From Planctomycetota bacterium (GTDB lineage: Bacteria > Planctomycetota > Planctomycetia > Pirellulales > PLA5), in NCBI GenBank assembly GCA_003576845.1, contig QEVJ01000028.1, positions 1 to 46,344 on the forward strand: a stretch of DNA of 46,344 bases. Reading direction: 5' to 3'. Made by a program: the position numbers and the translations under genes. Shown one piece after another: positions 17,923 through 25,396 of this stretch (within the stretch, counting starts at the first letter, position 1; every line of letters starts with the position of its first letter). The notes beneath the pieces are model-generated. The model was not told the origin of the DNA. It saw only the letters and a program-made list of their open reading frames with translations, and did no database searches.

Positions 17923-18255
17923 ATGACTGCTACGACCGTTGCGACCGGACCGATCTACTCGACGTTCGGCGACGATCCCGACATGGGTGAACTGGTCGAC
18001 ATGTTCGTCGGCGAGATTCCGGATCGTATCGCGGCGCTCGAAGCGCAATTCGCCGAGGGCGACTTAACCCGGCTCGGCCAAACGGCGCACCAACTCAAGG
18101 GCGCGGCGGGCAGTTATGGCTTTCCGTGCGTTACCCCGGTCGCCGCCCGGGTCGAAGCCGCCGCCAAGGGCAACGAGCCCGAGGACCGCGTTCGCGAGGC
18201 GCTCGACGAATTGGTCGCGATGTGCGGGCGGATGCGCGCGGGAGCGGGCCAGTAA
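17923..18255 (+). CDS. Free-standing HPt phosphotransfer protein
   Basis: A 110-residue protein made almost entirely of one HPt domain. The phospho-accepting His56 is in AHQLKGAAGSYGF (55-67). ELVDMFVGEIPDRIAALEAQ is the first long helix, and the C-terminal helix ends in a short basic tail. It could shuttle phosphate between the divergent CheA-type kinase and receiver and another regulator. The start ATG 17923 is well placed before the domain; the ribosome-binding site (GAAAG) is weak. Confidence 0.88.
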   Translation: MTATTVATGPIYSTFGDDPDMGELVDMFVGEIPDRIAALEAQFAEGDLTRLGQTAHQLKGAAGSYGFPCVTPVAARVEAAAKGNEPEDRVREALDELVAMCGRMRAGAGQ

Positions 18256-18429
18256 GCGTCGGTGGCGGCAGCACGTCGCGCTTGACGGCACACGAATCGC
18301 CACGACGACGCCGTGCTTGACGCTCGGCTCGGGCCGCAACTAGACTGCCTGCGGTGGCGACGGTCGTTCGCAAGCGAGCGCTTGCGGCGCCCTCGCTCCT
18401 GGCGACTCGCTACGCGGCGGGCAATTACC

Positions 18430-21400
18430 ATGCGCGCGGTCCACTTTGCCGTCGGGTTCTCCGTTTTTCTGCTCGCCCCGGCCGGCCGCGGGGCGGAGTT
18501 CACGTTTCCCGACCGCACATTCACCGTGCCCGACGGATTCGTCGTCGAGCGCGTCGCCGGTCCGCCGCTCGTCGAACGGCCGATTGCGTGCGACTTCGAC
18601 GAAGAGGGCCGGCTGTACGTTACGGAGTCGAGCGGCTCGAACGATCCGGTCCAGAAGCAGCTCGCCGACAAGCCGCACCGCGTGCTCCGCCTCGAAGACA
18701 CCGACGGGGACGGCGCCTTCGACAAGCGGACCGTGTTCGCCGACAAGCTGATGCTGCCGCAAGGCGCGATGTGGTTTCGCGGTTCGCTCTACGTCGCCGC
18801 GCCGCCGAGCATCTGGAAGCTCACCGACACGGATGACGACGGCGTGGCCGACAAACGGGAAGAGTGGTTCGCGGGCAAGACGCTCACCGGTTGTGCGAAC
18901 GACTTGCACGGGCCGTATCGCGGCCGCGACGGGTGGATTTACTGGTGCAAGGGTGCGTTCGCCGAGCAGACATACGACTTGCCGGGCAAGAAGGGCTGGA
19001 AGACGCGGGCGGCGCACATTTTTCGCGCGCGGCCCGATGGAACGGGTATTGAACCGGTGATGACCGGGGGCATGGATAACCCGGTCGACGTCGTGTTCAC
19101 GCCGGAGGGCGAGCGGATTTTTTCCTGCACGTTTCTCGTCCATCCCGGCGGCGGGAAGCGCGACGGGTTGATTCACGCGATCTACGGGGGTGTTTACGGC
19201 AAGGATCACAACGTGCTCGACGGGCATCCGCGCACGGGCGACCTAATGCCGGTGATGACGCACCTCGGCCCGGCAGCGCCGTGCGGACTGCACCACCTCG
19301 AATCGGCGCATCTTGGCGACGACTGGAAGGGTGATTTGCTCTGCTGCCAGTTCAATCTCCGCAAGGTCTCGCGGCACAAGCTGATTCCGGATGGGGCGAC
19401 GTACAAGACCGAGGACAGCGACTTGTTGACCAGCGAGGCGATGGACTTTCATCCGACCGATGTCATTGAGGATGCCGACGGGTCGGCGATCGTCTGCGAC
19501 ACGGGCGGGTGGTACAAGTTGTGCTGTCCGACGTCGCAGTTTCATCGGCCGGAAGCGCTCGGGGCGATCTATCGCGTTCGCCGCGCGGATGCAAAGAAGC
19601 TCGACGACCCGCGCGGCAGCAAGATGAATTGGGCGAAGATGCTGCCGGATGAGCTGGTGCTGTATCTGGACGATCCGCGGCACGTGGTGCGGGAGCGGGC
19701 GATTGAGAATCTGGCGGCGCGACCGGAGGAAGCGTATGAACTCATGAGTGGCTTATTCCACGAAGGGCACACCTTCGGAAAAGAGGGGTTGCGTTTTCAC
19801 AAACGCGCGTCGGAAGAGGCGCTTCTGAACGCTGTCTGGGCAAGTTGCCGCATCGACGAATCGAGGGCGCGAACGTTTGTGCGCGGGGCCTTGAGCGACG
19901 ATTCTCCGCGCGTGCGTCGTGCGGCGATTCACGTCGCGAGTCTGTGGCGCGACCGCAACGCGGCCTGGCAAATCGGCGCCCTGGTGGCCGATCCTTGGGC
20001 GCCAACGGCCCGCGCGGCTGCGGAGGCGTTTGGCCGAATCGGCATCAGGACGGGCGATCCAACGATCGATGGAACAATCCTCGGTCGCGTCGACGTTGCC
20101 CGCGATCGCGCTCAGGAACATTCCCGGATCTATGCGGCGATCGAGTCAATGAATACCGAGGCCGCGACGTCGGCCCTTTCATCCGGCGATGCGTTCGAGC
20201 GTCGCGCCGCGTTGTTCGCGCTCGACGGCATGGACGGCCAGAGGCTGACAATCGACGCGCTGTTGCCGCACTTATCGAGCGATAGCCAGCTCGTCCGCGA
20301 TGCGGCGTGGAGCATTGCGGAACGCAATTCCGAGTGGGCCGACAGACTGGCCGCGCTGCTCGACGGGCAGTTGCGCAGCGTCGGGCAAGACGATGAGCGG
20401 GCGAAGCAACTTGCCGACCGCATCGCGCATCTCGCTCAGGCGGCGAAGATTCAAGCCATGCTGGCCAAAGTCGTCGCGGACGCAAACCACTCAGCACCGG
20501 TACGCCAGACGGCCCTTGCGGCAATGGCCCATGCGCGGTTGCCGCAGCTTCCCGATGCCTGGTTTGCCGAGACTGGCCGATTGGTCGAGCGCCGCGAAAT
20601 GATCGGTGACGCAATTGCCGTCCTTCGTTCGCACAAGCCGGGCAAGCACCAGGCGGCGCAAATCCGGACGTTGCTCCTTTCCGTCGCCGAAAATGAGTCC
20701 GTCGCGTCTGCCATTCGGCTTGCTGCGCTCGATGCTCTCGGCGGCTCTCTTGGCGAACCTCCGGCAGCGGCGTTCGCGTTCTTGCACGGCTGTGTGCGGC
20801 AAGGTGAAGAACCGCAAACTCGCGCATCGGCCGTTGCCGTAATGGCGCGTTCGAAGCTTTCCGCTACGCAGTTGCGTTCGCTCGCGCCGGTGCTGGCCGA
20901 CCTCGGCCCGTTCGAAATCGCCCAGCTTGTGCCGCTCTACGAGCAAGCGGCGGACAACGAGTCGTTGACCACTGCCGTCGGGGCGCTCGAAGCGTCTCCC
21001 GCTGCGGCGCAGCTTTCCGCAGCCGCGCTGCGACCGTTCGTCGAAAAGCTCCCTGCCTCGCTCCGTGAGCGCGGCGATAAGCTGCTCCTCCGTGCCGATG
21101 CGAACTTTGCTCAGCAAACGGGCAAGCTCGAATCGCTTCTCGCCGCGTTCAAGGAAACTCCTGGCGACGTGCAGCGCGGGCGGGCGATTTTTCATGGGAA
21201 GAAGGCGGCGTGTGCGGGGTGCCATGCGATCGCTTACGTCGGCGGGCAAGTCGGGCCGGACCTTACGCGCGTCGGCCAGATTCGCACGCAGCGGGACCTG
21301 GTCGAAGCGATCGCCTTTCCTAGCGCGAGCTTCGTGCGCAGCTATGAGCCGGTCCTCGTCGTCACGGCGGATGGGCGGCAGATCAACGGCCTGGTCCGCG

Positions 21401-21579
21401 AGGAGTCGAGCGCGGAGATCGTGCTCGCGACCGCGGCCGACAAGACGGAACGCATCGCCCGCGAAGATATCGAGGCCATGCGTCCCGGCACGGTTTCGGT
21501 CATGCCGCAAGGTCTGGACGCGCAGCTTACGCCGCAGGAACTGGCGGACGTTGTGGCGTTTCTTCAGTCCTGCCGCTAG
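18430..21579 (+). CDS. PVC-type membrane-bound dehydrogenase: beta-propeller, HEAT repeats, cytochrome c
   Basis: A 1049-residue exported protein of the large family found in Planctomycetes and Verrucomicrobia. A signal peptide (1-21) is followed by a glucose/sorbosone-dehydrogenase-like beta-propeller (about 25-410; FVVERVAGPPLVERPIACDF, GGMDNPVDVVFTPEGE). A long HEAT-like helical region spans about 430-900. A cytochrome c domain has haem-attachment Cys928, Cys931 and His932 (CAGCH), the following GGQVGPDLTRVG, and a candidate distal Met in SVMPQGL. It probably oxidises a sugar or similar substrate in the periplasm and passes electrons on; the substrate is unknown. The ATG at 18430 gives the signal peptide directly. 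It seems to be a single-gene unit. Confidence 0.88.
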   Translation: MRAVHFAVGFSVFLLAPAGRGAEFTFPDRTFTVPDGFVVERVAGPPLVERPIACDFDEEGRLYVTESSGSNDPVQKQLADKPHRVLRLEDTDGDGAFDKRTVFADKLMLPQGAMWFRGSLYVAAPPSIWKLTDTDDDGVADKREEWFAGKTLTGCANDLHGPYRGRDGWIYWCKGAFAEQTYDLPGKKGWKTRAAHIFRARPDGTGIEPVMTGGMDNPVDVVFTPEGERIFSCTFLVHPGGGKRDGLIHAIYGGVYGKDHNVLDGHPRTGDLMPVMTHLGPAAPCGLHHLESAHLGDDWKGDLLCCQFNLRKVSRHKLIPDGATYKTEDSDLLTSEAMDFHPTDVIEDADGSAIVCDTGGWYKLCCPTSQFHRPEALGAIYRVRRADAKKLDDPRGSKMNWAKMLPDELVLYLDDPRHVVRERAIENLAARPEEAYELMSGLFHEGHTFGKEGLRFHKRASEEALLNAVWASCRIDESRARTFVRGALSDDSPRVRRAAIHVASLWRDRNAAWQIGALVADPWAPTARAAAEAFGRIGIRTGDPTIDGTILGRVDVARDRAQEHSRIYAAIESMNTEAATSALSSGDAFERRAALFALDGMDGQRLTIDALLPHLSSDSQLVRDAAWSIAERNSEWADRLAALLDGQLRSVGQDDERAKQLADRIAHLAQAAKIQAMLAKVVADANHSAPVRQTALAAMAHARLPQLPDAWFAETGRLVERREMIGDAIAVLRSHKPGKHQAAQIRTLLLSVAENESVASAIRLAALDALGGSLGEPPAAAFAFLHGCVRQGEEPQTRASAVAVMARSKLSATQLRSLAPVLADLGPFEIAQLVPLYEQAADNESLTTAVGALEASPAAAQLSAAALRPFVEKLPASLRERGDKLLLRADANFAQQTGKLESLLAAFKETPGDVQRGRAIFHGKKAACAGCHAIAYVGGQVGPDLTRVGQIRTQRDLVEAIAFPSASFVRSYEPVLVVTADGRQINGLVREESSAEIVLATAADKTERIAREDIEAMRPGTVSVMPQGLDAQLTPQELADVVAFLQSCR

Positions 21580-21582
21580 GAA

Positions 21583-21667
21583 CAGGGGTCGGGGGCCGGG
21601 GTTCAGGGGTCAGGGGAAGGGATGATACAGTACGGGTTACGCTCGCTGCCCTGACCCCCGACCCCTG
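21583..21667. repeat. G-rich/C-rich inverted repeat between the cytochrome and HAD genes
   Basis: Left arm 21583-21601 (CAGGGGTCGGGGGCCGGGG) pairs with right arm 21649-21667 at 17 of 19 positions. The G-runs continue to 21621, giving six runs of three or more G with short gaps, a strong G-quadruplex pattern on the plus strand. The C-rich right side runs straight into the ATG of the HAD gene at 21675, leaving no Shine-Dalgarno sequence. Confidence 0.65.
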
Positions 21668-21674
21668 ACCCCTG

Positions 21675-22253
21675 ATGCCTGCTCTTATCTTTGATCTCGA
21701 CGGCACGCTGGCCGACACGATGCCGGCTCATTTCATTGCTTGGACGGCTTCGCTGGCGAAGCACGGGCTGGAGCTAAGCGAAGACCGGTTCTACGAATTG
21801 GGCGGTTGGCCGACGAAGAAGATCGTCAAGCTACTGGCCGACGAGCGGGGGATGTCGCTCGATGTCGATGCCTTTGCCGCGCTCAAGGAGGCGGAGTTTT
21901 TGCGGGCGATCGGCGAAGTCGGTCCGGTGCCGCCGGTGATGGCCGTTGCTCGCCGCGAGCGCGGGCGCATGCCGATGGCGGTGGCGACGAGCGCCGTTCG
22001 CGAAGTGGCCGATCGCATCCTGCGCCAAATCGACGCCGTCGATCTGTTCGACGTCGTGGTGACGGCCGAGGACGTGCCGCGTCATAAGCCGGAGCCTGAT
22101 GTGTTCCTCGAAGCGGCGCGACGACTGAGAGTTTCTCCCGCCGAGTGCTGCGTTTATGAAGATAGCGACCCCGGCATCGAAGCGGCACGACGTGCTGGCA
22201 TGAGTTGGGTGGACGTGCGGACGCTGTTCACGCCGCGGCGGATCACACGGTAA
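21675..22253 (+). CDS. HAD-family phosphatase / beta-phosphoglucomutase-like
   Basis: A 192-residue HAD hydrolase with the cap type of beta-phosphoglucomutases and sugar phosphatases. Motif I FDLDGTLAD has nucleophile Asp7 and general acid Asp9. Motif II is VATSAVREV, motif III is the Lys in PRHKPEPDVF, and motif IV is YEDSDPGIEAA. The substrate is probably a small phosphosugar; the sequence alone cannot say which. The ATG lies directly after a C-rich repeat arm with no visible ribosome-binding site, so initiation may be inefficient or controlled by the hairpin. Confidence 0.88.
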   Translation: MPALIFDLDGTLADTMPAHFIAWTASLAKHGLELSEDRFYELGGWPTKKIVKLLADERGMSLDVDAFAALKEAEFLRAIGEVGPVPPVMAVARRERGRMPMAVATSAVREVADRILRQIDAVDLFDVVVTAEDVPRHKPEPDVFLEAARRLRVSPAECCVYEDSDPGIEAARRAGMSWVDVRTLFTPRRITR

Positions 22254-22267
22254 GTCGGGGTGGATCG

Positions 22268-22377
22268 GAAACACGGAGACGCGGAGGAAATGCAAAATGT
22301 AGAATGTAGAATGGGTGTGTCGCGGGCATTACAGTCTGCATTCTTCATTTTGCATTCTTCATTTTCTTCCGTGTTTC
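22268..22377. repeat. Long-loop inverted repeat at the HAD/bioD junction
   Basis: Outer arms GAAACACGGA (22268-22277) and TCCGTGTTTC (22368-22377) match perfectly. Inner words GCAAAATGTAGAATG on the left and CATTCTTCATTTTGC on the right match at 14 of 15. The arms consist of repeated short words (GAATG, AAATG). The right arm lies inside the 3' end of bioD and encodes its last residues. Confidence 0.6.
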
Positions 22378-23079
22378 GACCGGGCGTCGCGCTTGTGCAA
22401 ACCAATCTACGGCTCGGTCAAGTTGCGTCGCGTTGAATCCGAGTTCGGCGAGCACCGGCGGTTCGGCGCGGCGTTCGAGTTCGGCGCGGTTGGTGGCGAG
22501 GCTTGGGTCGCTGCCGTCGGCGGGGCGCAGGCGGTTGAGCACGATTCCGGCGACTTCGATGCCGTCGCGAAACACCGCGGCCGCGATGAGCGTTTGGAGC
22601 GTCTGGTTGATGACGCCGATCGCGTTTGGCGCGACGACGACGAGCGGATAGCCGAAGTCCGCGGCGAGGTCGGCAACGTATTCGTCGTCGGTGAGCGGCG
22701 ACATCAGCCCGCCGGCGCCTTCGACGACGACGATCTCGCAGGCGTCCTTCCACGCCGCCAGGCCGGTTCGCAGCAGCGTCGCGTCGATCTCGCGACGTTC
22801 CGCCCGGGCGGCGAGATGCGGGGCGAGGGGCGCGGCGAAGCGTTGGGGGCAGACGGCATCGAGCGAGAGCGGCCTCCCCGCCGCCTCCCAAAGCTGCACG
22901 GCGTCGTCGCTTGCGAGTTCGCGGCCGCGGCGGACGCAGCCGCTCGCGGCGGGTTTGTAGACGCCGACCTTTCGGCCCGCCGCGACCAACTCCCGGGCAA
23001 TGGCCGCGGCCACGCGGGTTTTTCCCACGCCCGTATCCGTTCCGGTGACGAACAATCCAAGAACCGGCTTTTCAATCAT
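22345..23079 (-). CDS. bioD: Dethiobiotin synthetase BioD
   Basis: ATP-dependent carboxylation of 7,8-diaminopelargonate to dethiobiotin, the penultimate step of biotin synthesis. The 244-residue protein has the P-loop GTDTGVGKT (13-21), Lys in GVYKPAASG, and the substrate/ATP segment VVVEGAGGLMSPLTDDEY. The start ATG 23079 is used; ATG 23091 would add four residues. The other bio genes are not in this window. The C-terminal tail RRPVETRKKMKNAK is encoded by the arm of an inverted repeat and is probably a late addition to the protein. Confidence 0.92.
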   Translation of the reverse strand: MIEKPVLGLFVTGTDTGVGKTRVAAAIARELVAAGRKVGVYKPAASGCVRRGRELASDDAVQLWEAAGRPLSLDAVCPQRFAAPLAPHLAARAERREIDATLLRTGLAAWKDACEIVVVEGAGGLMSPLTDDEYVADLAADFGYPLVVVAPNAIGVINQTLQTLIAAAVFRDGIEVAGIVLNRLRPADGSDPSLATNRAELERRAEPPVLAELGFNATQLDRAVDWFAQARRPVETRKKMKNAK

Positions 23080-23186
23080 GCCCGGTAGCATATCATGGCC
23101 CTGCCCTCACCACGAACCTGTCCGCACGATTCCCCGAATCTCGAACTCCCTGCTGACCCCCGACCTCCGATCCCCGACCCCCGCCC

Positions 23187-23852
23187 ATGCAAAGCCTCGT
23201 TGCCGGCATCCACCAGTTTCAGCGGTCCGTGTTCAGCGAGCATCGGCGGCTCTTCGAGCAACTTGCCGAAGGCCAGCAGAAGCCGCAGGCGCTGTTCATC
23301 ACCTGCTCGGATTCGCGCATCAATCCGAACCTGCTCACGCAGACGGATCCGGGTGAAATCTTCATTCTTCGCAACGCCGGCAACATCATCCCGCCCTACG
23401 GCGCGATCAGCGGCGGCGAGGCGGGCACGATCGAGTACGCCGTGTCGGTGCTCGGCGTTCGCGAGATCGTCGTCTGCGGTCATTCGCACTGCGGGGCGAT
23501 GGCGGGGCTGCTCAATCCGGCGGCGATCGAGAATCTGCCCGCCGTTCGTTCGTGGCTGTCGTTCGCGGAAACGACGCGGCGGATCATCGCGGAGAACTAC
23601 ACGCACATGACCGACCCGCAAGCGCGGCTCACGGCGACGATCGAAGAAAACGTGCTCGTGCAGCTCGAACACCTACGCACGCATCCCAGCGTCGCGGCGG
23701 CGCTATCGCGCGGGGCACTGACGCTGCACGGCTGGGTGTATAAGTTCGAGACTGGGCAGGTTTTCGCGTACGACGTCGAATCCGGCCAATTCGTTTCGCT
23801 CGCCGAACAAGCGGAAGGTAAGCGCGGGCGCGGGGAGTTGCCGTCGATTTGA
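23187..23852 (+). CDS. Beta-class carbonic anhydrase
   Basis: Interconverts CO2 and bicarbonate with a zinc ion held by Cys40, His99 and Cys102. The CSDSR motif (40-44) supplies the Asp42-Arg44 dyad, and GHSHCGAM holds the other two ligands. The 221-residue length is normal. There is no signal peptide, so it is cytoplasmic. The role may be to supply bicarbonate for carboxylases; BioD uses CO2/bicarbonate but adjacency alone does not show a link. The sequence just before the ATG is C-rich (ACCCCCGACCTCCG-like) with no ribosome-binding site, similar to the HAD gene. Confidence 0.93.
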   Translation: MQSLVAGIHQFQRSVFSEHRRLFEQLAEGQQKPQALFITCSDSRINPNLLTQTDPGEIFILRNAGNIIPPYGAISGGEAGTIEYAVSVLGVREIVVCGHSHCGAMAGLLNPAAIENLPAVRSWLSFAETTRRIIAENYTHMTDPQARLTATIEENVLVQLEHLRTHPSVAAALSRGALTLHGWVYKFETGQVFAYDVESGQFVSLAEQAEGKRGRGELPSI

Positions 23853-23891
23853 CCAGCAAAGCATGTGGAAGCCGACAAACCGCGGACGATC

Positions 23892-24599
23892 TTATGCCTG
23901 CGGTTTTGCGAGCGTGTCGCGAAAAGCCGCGTGGTCGGCCGTGGCCAGACCGCGTTCGAGAGCTGCAAATAGTCGCGTAAAATCGCGCTCGAACAGCGCG
24001 GCTTCGTCAATCCACAGTCCCGGGAACGTCCGGACGCGGATGATATTGTCGGGCGCGATCGTCAGCGGTTCGTCGGCCGCCAGATCGAACCAGAACACCT
24101 TTCGTTCCTCGACCGACACGACGAGATATTCGCGCACGCCGTACCGCCGATAGTCGTCGCGTTTGGCGTGCAGGTCGATCGAGCGGGAACTGTGGGCGAT
24201 CTCGATTAGAAGCTCGGGCGCGCCGGTGATGTAGCCGTCGGGCGACGTGCCCGATTGCCCGCCGCGGTCCGGGCGAATGCGGACGAAGATGTCGGGCTGC
24301 GGCTCGCTGTCGGGGCCGAGTTGCACTGTTGCTTCCGCGCCCGCTTCGACGCCCGGCGTTCGGCTTTCGTAGAGTCCGCAGAGCGTCAACAGCGGCGTGA
24401 ATCCTAAGGCGTGCAGGGCGCGGGAAGGCGAGGCCACGTAGACGGTTCCTCCGATCAACTCGGCGCGAAACGGATCGGCGGTCTTGGCGTACCGCTCGTG
24501 GAACTCGGCCCGCGACATGCGGTCGCCCGAGTGCAGCTCGGTCGACGCGAACTGCACCGGGAAGAAGGGCGTCAAGCTGGAATCGTGTGCGGTGGACAT
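23892..24599 (-). CDS. Uma2-family (DUF820) restriction-endonuclease-like protein
   Basis: A 235-residue member of the Uma2 family, which has a PD-(D/E)xK nuclease fold. Visible family features are EPQPDIFVRI (Asp), APELLIEIAHSS (Glu) and KRDDYRRYGVREYLVV. Uma2 proteins are numerous in planctomycetes and cyanobacteria and their natural target is unknown. I used ATG 24599; the upstream stretch 24615-24649 resembles an interspersed element (CGTAGGTCGGGCC) rather than coding sequence, so the longer starts at 24650 and 24665 are less likely. Confidence 0.8.
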   Translation of the reverse strand: MSTAHDSSLTPFFPVQFASTELHSGDRMSRAEFHERYAKTADPFRAELIGGTVYVASPSRALHALGFTPLLTLCGLYESRTPGVEAGAEATVQLGPDSEPQPDIFVRIRPDRGGQSGTSPDGYITGAPELLIEIAHSSRSIDLHAKRDDYRRYGVREYLVVSVEERKVFWFDLAADEPLTIAPDNIIRVRTFPGLWIDEAALFERDFTRLFAALERGLATADHAAFRDTLAKPQA

Positions 24600-24698
24600 G
24601 TCCAGTCGCATTCGCCGTAGGTCGGGCCAAGCGGCATTGCGCTTAGCCATTGTCAATTGGCTCAACCCGCGCCGGCCCGACGTTCTGCCGTCTCGCCA

Positions 24699-25133
24699 TC
24701 AGCTCTGAATATAGCTCTTGAGATAATGGTTCTCCATCGTTAGCGCGTCGTGTTGGGCTTTCACTACGTCGCCGATGGAGACGATGCCGACGAGCTTGCC
24801 TTCTTCGACGAGCGGGAGGTGGCGGATGCGGCGCGTGGTCATTACGCCCATCGCGTCTTCGACCGTTTGATAGGGCGAAGCGGCGAGCGGCGTTGCGGTC
24901 ATGGCTTCGCGGACGCGGTGATCGGAGAGCGGAAACTTGCCGGCGGCGCACGCGCGGAGAATGTCGCGTTCGGTGATGATGCCGAGCATGTGCTCGGGCC
25001 GGTTGGCGTCGACGACCAGCAGCGAGCCGCAATTCCAGCGGACCAGCTTCGTCACGACGTCTTGCAGCGATTCGTCGGGCGAAATCGTGTAGACGTGCTT
25101 GCCCTTGGTTTCCAGAATGTCGCGAAGCAGCAT
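24699..25133 (-). CDS. Two-CBS-domain protein
   Basis: A 144-residue protein consisting of a CBS pair (Bateman module) that usually binds AMP, ATP or related nucleotides and acts as an energy sensor. CBS 1 covers about 8-65 (TISPDESLQDVVTKL to GIITERDIL) and CBS 2 about 75-130 (ASPYQTVEDAMGVM to GIVSIGDVVK). No catalytic domain is attached. ATG 25133 has GAGG about 10 nt upstream. The longer frame to 25226 adds an unlikely leader. Its partner is unknown. Confidence 0.88.
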   Translation of the reverse strand: MLLRDILETKGKHVYTISPDESLQDVVTKLVRWNCGSLLVVDANRPEHMLGIITERDILRACAAGKFPLSDHRVREAMTATPLAASPYQTVEDAMGVMTTRRIRHLPLVEEGKLVGIVSIGDVVKAQHDALTMENHYLKSYIQS

Positions 25134-25396
25134 GACCGAGCCTCGTGCAGCGAAGAAGTGATAGGACGACCGTCGGCGCAGGGCCGCCGGGTACGACGGG
25201 ATGGCCGCCTCTTCTCGCCGTTCCAAGAAGGGAAGTGCGAACGAACGACAGACTCTTCACGCTCCACGCTTCAGAATAAGTGCGCGGCGGTGGAGCGTCA
25301 AACGAAATTGCGGCAAATCGCGGGGTTTGTGAAATCTGTCACAAAGCCGGCTCTGATAGCCGCTGCACGCGCTGACCGGCGCTCGCGGCGATACGC

